DNA from: Verrucomicrobiota bacterium | Lineage (GTDB): Bacteria; Verrucomicrobiota; Verrucomicrobiia; Chthoniobacterales; Chthoniobacteraceae | Direction of reading: 5' to 3' | Assembly: GCA_026398235.1 (NCBI GenBank) | Contig: JAPLTE010000129.1 | Coordinates: 1 to 64,000, forward strand | DNA length: 64,000 bases | Part shown: positions 45,646 to 54,793 of the stretch, piece by piece | Position numbering within the stretch: the stretch's first letter is position 1 | How the letters are laid out: each line of letters opens with the position of its first letter | The notes under the pieces: model-generated | The model's input: the letters and a program-made list of their open reading frames with translations, nothing else | The model's database searches: none | Told to the model about the DNA's origin: nothing | Program-made: the position numbers and the translations under genes

Positions 45646-46083
45646 TTATTCTTCCTGTTTCCTGAGTTTTACGATCAGTTGCGATTTAATCACGGCGCAA
45701 TCACTAATGTCGAGCATTCGGTAAGATTGAGGGGCGACCAGAACCGGGTTGATTTCCCGCAAGGAAAGCGGTTTCCCGAGCTTGACTACTTTTCCGATTT
45801 TGAACGCAAAAGCTGATTTGCGACTCAAAAAGTATTGCCGGTAATGTGCACGGGATATTCCCGCGCCTTTTTTTGTCAGTTCCCAAATCCCGCTTAGTGA
45901 GCCGGTAAGTGCTCCTTTGACCTCGGCAACGGCTACAACTCTTTGGAACAGGGGTGGTCGCATAAATCATAAGATACGTCGGCAACCGTGATGGCAAAAA
46001 TTTGCGAAACTCGAATAGCTTTTCTCCCGTTGAATTTTTTCGACGAATTCAGGATGGATTGAAATTAACAAAGGAGCGTTCAT
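45646..46083 (-). pseudogene. ASCH/PUA-like domain gene with two frameshifts
   Basis: Three consecutive frames join into one ASCH-like protein. The start is MNAPLLISIHPEFVEKI (46083), then STGEKLFEFRKFLPSRLP with the next frame's TYLMIYATTPV, and finally RVVAVAEVKGALTGSL onward to the stop at 45646. The breaks fall at an A6 run near 46026-46033 and at a CCAAAG stretch near 45942-45948. ASCH domains bind RNA or modified nucleotides. Two indels in short homopolymers could be sequencing errors or decay. Confidence 0.6.
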
Positions 46084-46204
46084 GAAGGGTTACTGCCATC
46101 AAAAGTGAAAATTCTTGGTGACAGATTTGACGAAAACTCTGAATTTCCTGGACGAACCGGCGGACATCAACAGCACGGCCACGGCCCTCCCGGTGAATCA
46201 ACGC

Positions 46205-48064
46205 TTAGCGCCGGAGTTTCGCGTTGTAGTCGTCTACCATTTGATTAACAGCCCGATTCCGTGCCTTTTGCTGCTCAAGCAACGCATTGTAGCGGTTCAC
46301 CTTGAGGTTAAAAGCATCCACATCTAGTTGGCTGTTGCGGTTAAGATAAATGCGATCCCGCTCAATTTCGCTGGCGAGACTGTCGAGCTGGGCGGAGTAG
46401 CTTTGTGCTTGAGTCTTTGCAACCTCGATAGCCTGCCGATCACGGCTAAGTTCTGAGGTTCTGGACTGCGGAACACGATAATTGCCGGTATTGCTATTAT
46501 ACGAGGGGGTTGGTGCTGCGTAGGTTGTCGGGGCTGTGTATCTCGTGCTTGATGCCGTTCCCGATGATGAGTTGTTGTTAAACAATGACACAATCCAGAA
46601 AAAACCAATCACGCCGATAATCCAAAGGCATCCAGCATTCTCAGATTTTTGAGCGGCCAATGTGCGCCGGTCTTCTTCCAGGCGTTTCTTTATTTCTGGG
46701 TCAAGCGCAAACGAAAGTGCCAGTTTGCAGGCTTTTACCGCCGTTCTCTTGTCTTTGTGATTGTTCCACGCGTCCAAGGAAATGTTTCGGAGACTCGCAG
46801 CGAGGATGTTTGAAAATTCTGAAGCATCACTTATGCTTTCAACAAGGCTCGAAAATCTTGGAATTATATCCGCTTGGATTGAAGCGAGCCTTTGTTTTGG
46901 AGAATATGCCCCATCAGCAATGTTTTTCAGTTTCTCCAAAAGGGGCTGAAATTTCGCGAGTGCTAGGTTTCCCTGGCCGATCTCGATGTTTTTTGTTGCC
47001 CTTTCTCGAACCTCGGCTGACTGCGCAAAGTCGAGAACCTCCCTAAGCACAGCTACAAAGGTTTCGTCATCTCCGATCGCTTTCTGATACGTGACAATCC
47101 CACTTATGCAAGCGGATGCGGCGTCATCAAAAAGCTCTGTCCGCTGGTGGGCGTCCTTCTGGTAAAAGAGGTCGAAGAGGGGCCGATGGAGTTTGACTTC
47201 TTGGATAAGCCGTCTGATGGCAGTCAGCATTTCCTTGGGATCCGACTTTTTCGTATCTTCCAGGCAGAGGCGAATCACCTCGACCTTTGGTGTCAGCACC
47301 AAATCAAAAACCTTCCGGGCTTGTGCAGCGTCCGGCTCAAACTCCGAAATGAGCCCTATGTGCATTCTGGAGGGATCAAGCCTGCCCCTTTCCGCGAATT
47401 TTAGCGCGGCCTCAGCGTTGATCCTTGTCATCGCCTGTCTCAGCGAGGAAGCTAGTCTCCGCGCCCAGCCGGTTGTAATTCTGGGATCATCCAAGGTGCG
47501 GATGCGGTTCCTTACCGTATCCCAGATCCGGTCATCCGAAGTCAGTTTTGTCCACCGGGATAAGGATTCCCTCCAATAATTTTTGATTTTGGTTTCCCTC
47601 TCCGCATTAACCTCTGCATTTAGTTGGTAATGTGTCCAATCGTGCGCGATCAAGTGGAACATGACCGCAAGGTTATGTGTGGCGATAAAGCCTTCAGCCG
47701 TATCGCTTTCCCTTTCGAGCCAGATTTCGTAAGCTTTGTTTTGCTCCCCCCGTTCCAATGCTAGCATTGCGGGATCACCAGAAGGATGTGAACCATTCGC
47801 GGGCCAAAACCAGAAAAAGCCGTAAGTCAGACGCTGTTCAGGTTCCTTCATGCACCGGGACGCATCTCGAATTTGATCCACGGTGGGAGCCGGGTCGAGG
47901 GCGAAGGCGAACTGTTGCTGGTTGGATTCCCCCAAGTCAGCCAGAATTTTGAGCTTCTCCGTAAGCCGGGCGATCTCCTTTACTGAGGCGTCAACGGGAA
48001 GGCCCGTTATGCGAAACGGATTTTGCCGATAGAGATCGAGGTTCGAAATGGCGCTAAGTGGCAT
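46205..48064 (-). CDS. Membrane-anchored J-domain-like protein
   Basis: 619 residues. The N-terminal block NPFRITGLPVDASVKEIARL, then FALDPAPTVDQIRDASRCM and FFWFWP, is shared with the gene at 52296-53615 and looks like a divergent J domain. A helical repeat region follows (about 100-470), then one membrane segment (CLWIIGVIGFFWIVSLF, about 490), a Ser/Thr/Tyr-rich linker and a C-terminal coiled coil (about 540-615). The usual HPD tripeptide is not evident. It is the last gene of the Hsp70 cluster, 31 bp after the Clp-N gene. It could tether the Hsp70 machine to the membrane. Confidence 0.6.
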   Translation of the reverse strand: MPLSAISNLDLYRQNPFRITGLPVDASVKEIARLTEKLKILADLGESNQQQFAFALDPAPTVDQIRDASRCMKEPEQRLTYGFFWFWPANGSHPSGDPAMLALERGEQNKAYEIWLERESDTAEGFIATHNLAVMFHLIAHDWTHYQLNAEVNAERETKIKNYWRESLSRWTKLTSDDRIWDTVRNRIRTLDDPRITTGWARRLASSLRQAMTRINAEAALKFAERGRLDPSRMHIGLISEFEPDAAQARKVFDLVLTPKVEVIRLCLEDTKKSDPKEMLTAIRRLIQEVKLHRPLFDLFYQKDAHQRTELFDDAASACISGIVTYQKAIGDDETFVAVLREVLDFAQSAEVRERATKNIEIGQGNLALAKFQPLLEKLKNIADGAYSPKQRLASIQADIIPRFSSLVESISDASEFSNILAASLRNISLDAWNNHKDKRTAVKACKLALSFALDPEIKKRLEEDRRTLAAQKSENAGCLWIIGVIGFFWIVSLFNNNSSSGTASSTRYTAPTTYAAPTPSYNSNTGNYRVPQSRTSELSRDRQAIEVAKTQAQSYSAQLDSLASEIERDRIYLNRNSQLDVDAFNLKVNRYNALLEQQKARNRAVNQMVDDYNAKLRR

Positions 48065-48095
48065 GGGTTTGGACGGGGCGACCCCGGCGTGTTGT

Positions 48096-48665
48096 TCAGT
48101 TCAATTGGTTATGCCGAGGATTGTCTCCTGCTCGGGGGTTCCTACCACAACCGAAGAGGGCCTCATGTTTGCTCTCCCTCTCCAACCCCTTTCCGTCTAG
48201 GCGGAGTTCGACCAACACCTGCTCTCTGGAATCATCGTCCTCTTCCATAATGGCATATAGCAAATGGATGGGGAAGACCGGGCTTTCCGTGAGTTCGGCC
48301 CACCGTTCGGCGTTCCTAAAGACAGCCTTCGCCGACTCGCTCCGGTGATACCGTTTGGTCTCCGGTGCCCGAAGTGCGAGGTTCATGTGCAGTTTCGCCC
48401 TAAGACTGCGGCGGAACTGCTTGGCGTCAAGATTGACCGCAGCGAACACTCTCCTAAGTCGCCTAGTTTCCTTGAATAATTCCTCAAGCAGGTCGTCGCT
48501 AGCGGGCGAGATTTTGTTGGCGACCTTCGGCAAATCGAAATCGACAACCTTGCAAAGTCCAAGCAACAGGTGTGTAGGCTCAATCACGGGCGAGTTCAGG
48601 TTTCGGGCTTCGACCGCGGCGACCCTCCAGACCAGAATGAGACTTTCAGAGTGCCTCGTCGTCAT
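48096..48665 (-). CDS. Stand-alone double Clp-N domain protein
   Basis: 189 residues. Two Clp-N repeats are visible: SESLILVWRVAAVEARNL with IEPTHLLLGLCKVVD, and RSESAKAVFRNAERWAELTE with FPIHLLYAIMEEDD. There is no AAA+ ATPase part. Clp-N domains bind substrates or adaptors for ClpA/B/C unfoldases. Here it may be an adaptor that passes clients of the Hsp70 machine to a protease or disaggregase, or a decoy. Its start overlaps the TPR gene's stop by four bases. Confidence 0.65.
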   Translation of the reverse strand: MTTRHSESLILVWRVAAVEARNLNSPVIEPTHLLLGLCKVVDFDLPKVANKISPASDDLLEELFKETRRLRRVFAAVNLDAKQFRRSLRAKLHMNLALRAPETKRYHRSESAKAVFRNAERWAELTESPVFPIHLLYAIMEEDDDSREQVLVELRLDGKGLERESKHEALFGCGRNPRAGDNPRHNQLN

Positions 48666-49300
48666 GGCTTAGCATCGATTGCAGGTTTTTCTTCCGTGGG
48701 CGGAGTCGGCGGTTGCGATCCAGCCGGAATAGGAGCCGAAGTTTGCGCCATTTCCGGAGGGATTTCGGCAGGGGCAGCCAGCACAGATTCCGGATTTATT
48801 GGCTCGGAGGGCTTCGTCTTGCGCAAATTCCTTATGGATTTGGTGCAGGCGACCAACCGGTTCCCAACCCTCCCGACAATAGCGACCACCCGGCACCAGG
48901 CCCACTTGGCAAAGACGACGAAGTGGTGCCCCACCCATCTAGCGAGTTTCGCCAGTCTTTTCAGATTGGCTAATGGACTCACCAAATCCTGGAAATGCTC
49001 TATGGCTTTGATTTTCACGAGCGCTTCTAAATATGCCGAATTGCCGGGATCCAGCCTTAGCGCATCTTGCCAAAGCCTTTTGGCCTGGCTCAGGTCACGC
49101 CGCTTGGCCGCGATCCTTGCCAATAAGTCAAGGTCTCGTGGATTAGCAGGGACTCCCCTTCGGCGCAGCAGGGCTTCTGCTTCAAGCAAATGGCCAGATC
49201 TGGCAAGCAACGATGCATGGGCGTAGCGGGAATTTGAGAAGTGCGCCTCCAAAACCTCTCGGATTTGTGCCACTGCAAGACGCTTGGTTTCTGGATTCAT
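48662..49300 (-). CDS. TPR protein with basic membrane-proximal region
   Basis: 212 residues. Two or three TPR-like helix pairs (ASLLARSGHLLEAEALLRRRG, DLSQAKRLWQDALRLDPGN) span residues about 10-105. An aromatic, basic stretch (HHFVVFAKWAWCRVVAIVGRVG) could associate with the membrane. The tail is Pro/Ala-rich. The start at 49300 is chosen because it follows the Hsp70 stop by four bases; the frame is open further upstream inside the Hsp70 gene. It is likely a co-chaperone scaffold, by context only. Confidence 0.6.
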   Translation of the reverse strand: MNPETKRLAVAQIREVLEAHFSNSRYAHASLLARSGHLLEAEALLRRRGVPANPRDLDLLARIAAKRRDLSQAKRLWQDALRLDPGNSAYLEALVKIKAIEHFQDLVSPLANLKRLAKLARWVGHHFVVFAKWAWCRVVAIVGRVGNRLVACTKSIRNLRKTKPSEPINPESVLAAPAEIPPEMAQTSAPIPAGSQPPTPPTEEKPAIDAKP

Positions 49301-49304
49301 GGCG

Positions 49305-51767
49305 CTATTGCACTCCCGATACAAATCCGCGTTGCGCTTCACGTTCTTCCGCTGGGAGTAAATCCCAGAGCTGACGCACCACATTCTGCAATCCGACTGC
49401 ATTGTTGTTCGCCATGAAATTTTGACCTTGAGAGAACAAATGTGCCGCACGGTTTTGATCCGTCAATTTAGCACGTTCTTTCTCCATGTATTGGAAACGA
49501 TACACCCAATACTCTGGCTGAGCATTTGTGATTTCATAGTAAAGCCTCCACACGGATTCCAACTTACTTCTCATCCGCTCAGACTGGCGTTCTTTGATGA
49601 TTTGGTTGATTTCAGTCACAAGGGATGTATGTCTTTCCCGTTGATCTGCCGATCCATACGTTCGCACAACCTTTTCCAAACTGGCCATCGCCTCCTGCGC
49701 TTCGCAAACGAGCGATGGCCATTCCAGCGAATCAGCAACCTCGTCCAATTTGATTTTAAATTCCAAAAGGCGGGTCTCGCACTTTCGAGTCTCGTTGGCC
49801 GCAATGGCTCGTTCGATTTCTTGCAGCAGTGGTGACTCTTCGATCTCGCGAACTTTTTCATCAACACCTTGAGCATTTGTGTTTCGGGCCTTAGCTGCAA
49901 GTTCCCGGAAGCGTTTCATTTCGGTATCCAAATCCTGTTTGAGTACAAGAGCTTTTACCGTCTCATATTTCGAATCAAACTTCTCAGTAAATTCCTCGTC
50001 GAGAAGCGGAACATAAGCTTTCAGAGTGATGATTCGGTTCGCATCCATGCTCAACGTGACCTCCACATCACTACCGGCTGGTAAATCTCGCCTTATATTA
50101 TTTCCCTTTATTTCAAGGTATCCTATGAATTGATTTCGGTCAGCCTTACCATTTTCTCCTTCAACGACCGGAATTCTAACGAAGTCCCCGCTTTGGCCCT
50201 GCCGGATTAAATGTGCCGTTCGGTAGTCTTTAGTCTCTTTGCAAGGAAGACCTCGGCCCTTTTGAAAAAGACGGTCATAATTGTTAGTGCTCAGCGCGAT
50301 GCCGATTGAGTTAGGGAGCGGTTGCTCATCAAGAACGCCACCAATAAAAATGGTATAGGTCAGGCTGTCCGGGGAGGTCTTTTGTCTCCGACCCTCTGGA
50401 TCAAACATTTCGATGGAATAGAGATTTCGGACTCCGCGCTCTGCATAAAGATTCGCAACAAAGACTCCATCGGGGCGCAAAGAAATCTTACCACTTCTCC
50501 ACTGAATCGCTTGATTGACTAATTCCAATGTAAAGTCGGTGAAGTCCTGAATTTCGGGGCTTGAAACTTTCCCGCCGATGGTCGGAGTGTCATCGATTCC
50601 AACAGGCTTGTATTTGAGATCAATGGCAAACTCGCCTGCGGCGACGGGTTGCTCCCTGTTGAGTTGGAGGCGTTGCGTTCCGGCAAAAACGGCAGCTCCA
50701 AGAGCAACGACTGTCATTGGGTCCATGCTGAAATCCAAAGGCATGCTGAGTTTGCGGCTTAACATCTCGCGGAAATAGCGCGCCTTGGTTGGTCCGCCGA
50801 CCAGAATTACTTTGGAAATGGCTTCCTTAGACAAATGGATTTCATTTAAGACCCGCATGCATATATCAACCGAACGCTGGATGATAGGTTCAGAAATACG
50901 AACAACTTCCGCCTGGGTCAGTTCGCATTCCAATTCAATATCTTCACCCTTTGAGTCTGTAAATCCGCCTAGCGCTAAGTGCGTCCGATCGGACCTGGAA
51001 AGTTCGATTTTTGCATCCTCTACAGCGTGTTTGATTTTGATAAATTCCTTTTCCCAGCGCTCGTTTCCCCGATTGAAATCCTTCAACTCATACTGTGCGA
51101 GCAATTGTGGAACAATAATCTGATCAACAATCGCCCAATCGATATCGGAACCTCCAAGGAAATTATCACCCCCATGGTTTGCCACATGAATAGTTCCATC
51201 TTCTGCCTTGATCACTGCTGCATCAAAAGTCCCACCTCCAAAATCATACACCAACCAGTAAGCTCCCTCTTCATCTTTCTGAAATCCGTAAGCCAAGGCT
51301 GCTGCCACTGGTTCCTGTAGCAGTGGGCTTTGCTTGAAACCGGCTAATTGGGCCGCCTTCATGGTGGCGTTGCACTGGGGGAGTTGGAATGCAGCTGGCA
51401 CCGTGATAACGATGGCATCTATCGCCTCTCCGGTTTTTTCCTGTGCTTGATCCCGCAGGGCTTTAAGAACCTCCGCTGAAAGTTCTTCCGGTTTGCGGCG
51501 CATTCCACTGCTTTGAAATGAATAGACGAAATCGTCTCCCATGTTCCGCTTGAATTCAATGTAGGCGTCTTTGGGTTTTGCTTCACGGCTGCTCCTTGCT
51601 CGCAGCCCAACCCGCACGGTGCCCATTTTGTCAATGCCAACAGCGGACGAGGTAATATCGAAATCATCTGGATTTTTGATGATTTCCGGACGAACGCCGT
51701 TGAGGACTGCGATGGCACTATTTGTCGTGCCGAGGTCTATTCCAAAGTCGATGGTAGTTCTGGTCAT
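49305..51767 (-). CDS. Long Hsp70 (DnaK-like) chaperone
   Basis: 820 residues, about 180 longer than DnaK. The nucleotide-binding domain has DFGIDLGTTNSAIAVLNG (phosphate 1), YDFGGGTFDAAVI (about 174-186) and VILVGGPTKARYFREML. The substrate-binding beta domain follows (about 390-600). The C-terminus (600-820) is helical, Glu/Lys/Arg-rich and unlike DnaK's; it lacks the EEVD-like tail. Other Hsp70 genes for housekeeping should exist elsewhere. Immediately upstream is a GrpE-like gene and, further on, a J-like gene and a kinase, so this is the core of a dedicated chaperone cluster. Confidence 0.9.
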   Translation of the reverse strand: MTRTTIDFGIDLGTTNSAIAVLNGVRPEIIKNPDDFDITSSAVGIDKMGTVRVGLRARSSREAKPKDAYIEFKRNMGDDFVYSFQSSGMRRKPEELSAEVLKALRDQAQEKTGEAIDAIVITVPAAFQLPQCNATMKAAQLAGFKQSPLLQEPVAAALAYGFQKDEEGAYWLVYDFGGGTFDAAVIKAEDGTIHVANHGGDNFLGGSDIDWAIVDQIIVPQLLAQYELKDFNRGNERWEKEFIKIKHAVEDAKIELSRSDRTHLALGGFTDSKGEDIELECELTQAEVVRISEPIIQRSVDICMRVLNEIHLSKEAISKVILVGGPTKARYFREMLSRKLSMPLDFSMDPMTVVALGAAVFAGTQRLQLNREQPVAAGEFAIDLKYKPVGIDDTPTIGGKVSSPEIQDFTDFTLELVNQAIQWRSGKISLRPDGVFVANLYAERGVRNLYSIEMFDPEGRRQKTSPDSLTYTIFIGGVLDEQPLPNSIGIALSTNNYDRLFQKGRGLPCKETKDYRTAHLIRQGQSGDFVRIPVVEGENGKADRNQFIGYLEIKGNNIRRDLPAGSDVEVTLSMDANRIITLKAYVPLLDEEFTEKFDSKYETVKALVLKQDLDTEMKRFRELAAKARNTNAQGVDEKVREIEESPLLQEIERAIAANETRKCETRLLEFKIKLDEVADSLEWPSLVCEAQEAMASLEKVVRTYGSADQRERHTSLVTEINQIIKERQSERMRSKLESVWRLYYEITNAQPEYWVYRFQYMEKERAKLTDQNRAAHLFSQGQNFMANNNAVGLQNVVRQLWDLLPAEEREAQRGFVSGVQ

Positions 51768-51779
51768 GATTTTTGGGTG

Positions 51780-52271
51780 TTAGAGATCAGTTTTTTCTGC
51801 AAGCGGGATTTCAAGAATAATCTCACCGGGTTGCAGGATCTTGGAATTGTAACGTATGGTTGGCTTGAAGGTTTCCTTGACACGAGCCCGTGAGATGCCA
51901 GCGGTCGGTTCCGCTGCGATCACTTTTAGAAACATCCCCTCGTCATAGGGGTCGCCGGTATGACCTTTAATTGTAAACCCCAGCTCCTTCAGGCCGCGCA
52001 GGATTCCATCCACGGGCTTGGCAACTCCTTGGAATTCTTCTTTCACCTCGCCCGAAAATTTGTCAATCATTTTCGTCATCGCCCGCCATGCGTTATTGGC
52101 GATCTTCAACATACCTTGCTGCCACTCTGCGCTACATTCCACGGGGTGAATCTGAGGCAAAGATATTTCTATGCCCTCTGAAACGGCGCCGTGCAATATC
52201 CGTATTATAGCTTCGCTTGGCTTTCTTTCGTCGGGTAGTTCCGCATGGGGGATTTTGAATGGATCACTCAT
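51780..52271 (-). CDS. GrpE-like nucleotide-exchange factor
   Basis: 163 residues. The C-terminal half has the shape of the GrpE beta-wing: GDPYDEGMFLKVIAAEPTA, then TFKPTIRYNSKILQPGEIIL, where GrpE has FDPxxHEAV and LRPAxVxV. The N-terminal half contains helices (LKIANNAWRAMTKMIDKF) but is shorter than GrpE's coiled coil. It sits 12 bp upstream of the Hsp70 gene. Sequence similarity is faint, so context carries much of the call. Confidence 0.55.
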   Translation of the reverse strand: MSDPFKIPHAELPDERKPSEAIIRILHGAVSEGIEISLPQIHPVECSAEWQQGMLKIANNAWRAMTKMIDKFSGEVKEEFQGVAKPVDGILRGLKELGFTIKGHTGDPYDEGMFLKVIAAEPTAGISRARVKETFKPTIRYNSKILQPGEIILEIPLAEKTDL

Positions 52272-52295
52272 AGAATGTGCAAGTTGGCGAAAGGC

Positions 52296-53615
52296 TTATT
52301 TTGTTGTTCTGTTTAGAATTTTGTTTTTCATTCGCGTCAGCCAAGACGGTTTTTTGATGGGTAACACCTCGACTGTGTTCATTGGCCTTGCGCTAGAGGC
52401 GGCTTTCTTCCGTTGAGCCTGCTTTTCCTGCAGACTAATCTCGATGTTCTTTTTGCCGACGCCGATGGCCTCGGCTATTCGGTTGCCTAAAGCCTCGTCC
52501 GTGCTCAGTGGTTGGAGCCTTCTGAGTAAATCGACAAATACCTCATTCTTCCCAGTTTTGCGCTGGAAAAGAATCGCGCAATCGGTGCAAACGGAAACGG
52601 TTTCGTTAAGCTGCTCCCACCCAACATAGTCTGTTTCGTCGAAGAAGATTTCGACCACTTCGACCAGAAACAAAGTAGGTGCGACCAGACTGCCTGCGAG
52701 TTGATCTGCCTTTTCCGGGGATTGGCGGGCCTCGTTACGAACCCTCAGAGTGGACTCCTGCAACCGTCTCTTTGCTGAGGCCAGCACCAAATCAACGGCA
52801 ATTCGCATCACCTCGGCGCTCTTTACAAAGTCCCGCAGCAGATGCACGTGCATCTTTGCCAAATCTAGCCTACCCTGATCAATATAGTTCAGCGCCAATT
52901 CGGCATGCATCTTCGCCAAGGCAAGAGGCAAGGCGTGGCGCATCCGCTGGCTAAAACCGGTTGGAAGCCGTGGATCGTCAATTTGGTGGATGCGAGCCGA
53001 AATCTTTTCCCACAGTGCATCATCTTGCATGAGATGGTGCCACCGCTTCATGGCTTGGCGCCACGTTTCATCAAGGATGCCTTGCTGAGAAGGGGTGATC
53101 TCCGTTCCCTCAGTGTAATGTGCCCGCTCAAGCGCCGTTAGATGCCACACGACAGCAACGTTGTGCATTGCTGTGGTGCCCGAGGCCGGATTCGACTCGC
53201 GGGCTGTCCAAATTTTTGACGCCGTATCGCAGTCTCCACTCAAAAGAGCATGAATGGCAGGGTCAGCCCGACTGTTTCCAAATTCCTCGGGCCAAAACCA
53301 GAAAAATTCGTCAATGATTCGCGTTTCGGGATCGGAAAATCTTTGGATGGTTTGGCGGATTTGATCCACCGTCGGTGGCGGTCTCAGCGCAAATACTGAA
53401 TTGTGGCAACATTCACCTTGCCCCAGTTCCTCCATTATTCTGAGTCTGTCAGCATGCTTGTGGATGTCGCGGGTGGTTGCATCCACGGCCAAACCGGTGA
53501 TGCGAAACGCGTTGTTGCGGAACAAGGCGGTCGTGGCTGATTCCATCAAAGCTTTGCACTCCGGATCCTTCCAAGAAGGTTTTGTTTCGTCACGACTATC
53601 GCTGCGATCTTCCAT
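52296..53615 (-). CDS. J-domain-like protein (soluble)
   Basis: 439 residues. The block NNAFRITGLAVDATTRDIHKH, then FALRPPPTVDQIRQTIQRF and EFFWFWPEEF, matches the N-terminus of the protein at 46205-48064. A helical region (about 120-430) follows, with no membrane segment, and the tail is basic (KKPSWLTRMKNKILNRTTK). It ends 24 bp before the GrpE-like gene. With its paralogue it gives the cluster one soluble and one membrane J-like partner. The 30 residues before the block may be a genuine extension or reflect a later start. Confidence 0.6.
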   Translation of the reverse strand: MEDRSDSRDETKPSWKDPECKALMESATTALFRNNAFRITGLAVDATTRDIHKHADRLRIMEELGQGECCHNSVFALRPPPTVDQIRQTIQRFSDPETRIIDEFFWFWPEEFGNSRADPAIHALLSGDCDTASKIWTARESNPASGTTAMHNVAVVWHLTALERAHYTEGTEITPSQQGILDETWRQAMKRWHHLMQDDALWEKISARIHQIDDPRLPTGFSQRMRHALPLALAKMHAELALNYIDQGRLDLAKMHVHLLRDFVKSAEVMRIAVDLVLASAKRRLQESTLRVRNEARQSPEKADQLAGSLVAPTLFLVEVVEIFFDETDYVGWEQLNETVSVCTDCAILFQRKTGKNEVFVDLLRRLQPLSTDEALGNRIAEAIGVGKKNIEISLQEKQAQRKKAASSARPMNTVEVLPIKKPSWLTRMKNKILNRTTK

Positions 53616-53626
53616 GATTATTGGGA

Positions 53627-54733
53627 CTACATGCTGATACCACAGCGCCAGAGTTTCACTTGGTGACTGTATTTGCCTCTAAGTTCCGGAGATTTATTGA
53701 AGGCTTCCTCAAGCGCATCGGCCGCATCGGCCAGACGCCCATCTTTCTTCAAGGCGAAAGCCTTGTTGACCATCTGCCTTGCTTCGTCTTCGTCCGGCCC
53801 GGAGTGTTTGCCGCCCAAAGCTGCCTTCGACAACTGGCTGTTGGAGGTGGATTTTATCGTCCTCGCCTTGTCGTCCTCTCCTGGCTTCCAAGCCTCCAAT
53901 GCGTCGAGCATTTCCTTTGCCGAGGGAAAGCGGTCGCCCGGCTTTTTCTTAAGCGCGCGGGAAAGAATCGCGTCGAGCGATTTGTTGGCATCCGGGTTGA
54001 TTTGAGAGGGGGGCGTGAAGTTGCCTTCAAACAATCCTGATGATCCCCAGCCAAGGTCATCCGGCAATCGGAATGGGAACTCGTCGGTGAGCATCAGATA
54101 CATCGTTGTGCCCACCGCCCAAACGTCCGCGGAACACGAGTCGCCCTTGGTGTCCGAAAAGGCTTCCGGGGGCTTGAACGCGAGGGTGCCGGCCGCAGTC
54201 GCCAACAAAGTTAGCGGATTGACCTTTTTGGCGAGTCCGAAATCGCTGACACGCGCGCGCAGCCCGTCCGCTTCATAGCCGACCAGGATATTCTGCGGTT
54301 TGATGTCACGATGGATAACTGGAGGGCTCTCTTTATGGGCGACCGAAAGGCCGCGGCAAACCTGTTTCATGAGGTTGACCGTGGTTGCCACGGGGACAAG
54401 TTCCCGCCCGTGGGATCGCCAAAACTTGTCCAAACTGCCTCCGGGAACATTCTCCATCGTAAAGTATCCGCAAAGGCCGTGGGGAGTATCGAGGACGTTG
54501 GCGTCAAAAACCCGCACTATGTTCGGGTGGCCAATTTGGGACAGCATGATGGCCTCGCCCAGCATTTCCTCGATTTGCTCCACCGTCATCCCAACTCTCT
54601 TGAAAATTTTCATCGCCTGCCGCCCAAGAAACCGGTGGCGGACACGGTACACTTCAGCGAACGCCCCTTCTCCAAGAAGGCGCTCAACCTCGTAGGTGTC
54701 GCGGATTAACTGACCGGGTTGCAGAAGAGCCAT
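53627..54733 (-). CDS. Ser/Thr protein kinase with C-terminal TPR-like tail
   Basis: 368 residues. Complete Hanks-type kinase: Gly loop GEGAFAEVYRV (21-31), catalytic Lys42 in AMKIFK, HRDIKPQNIL (141-150), and DFGLAKK (164-170). All key residues are present, so it should be active. The C-terminal third has a low-complexity linker and a helix pair (MVNKAFALKKDGRLADAADALEEAF) that looks like a TPR. No membrane segment follows. Its own promoter may lie just upstream. It probably phosphorylates chaperone or sigma partners in this cluster; that is inference. Confidence 0.9.
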   Translation of the reverse strand: MALLQPGQLIRDTYEVERLLGEGAFAEVYRVRHRFLGRQAMKIFKRVGMTVEQIEEMLGEAIMLSQIGHPNIVRVFDANVLDTPHGLCGYFTMENVPGGSLDKFWRSHGRELVPVATTVNLMKQVCRGLSVAHKESPPVIHRDIKPQNILVGYEADGLRARVSDFGLAKKVNPLTLLATAAGTLAFKPPEAFSDTKGDSCSADVWAVGTTMYLMLTDEFPFRLPDDLGWGSSGLFEGNFTPPSQINPDANKSLDAILSRALKKKPGDRFPSAKEMLDALEAWKPGEDDKARTIKSTSNSQLSKAALGGKHSGPDEDEARQMVNKAFALKKDGRLADAADALEEAFNKSPELRGKYSHQVKLWRCGISM

Positions 54734-54753
54734 AGTTCTGTGTTGGTATCAGG

Positions 54754-54782
54754 GGAATACAAATGAGGAGAAAAATCGTCAA
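54754..54782 (-). promoter_or_regulatory. Possible promoter of the kinase gene
   Basis: TTGACG (54782-54777) and TATTCC (54759-54754) are 17 bases apart, 21 bases before the kinase start. The -10 is weak. A TTGACGAT sequence also occurs at 57461-57454. Confidence 0.35.
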
Positions 54783-54793
54783 CCAGCACTCAT

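Noticed and set aside
45598-45816. 72-codon plus-strand frame opposite the ASCH-like gene
   Set aside because: Antisense to the ASCH-like frames, which carry recognisable conserved blocks.
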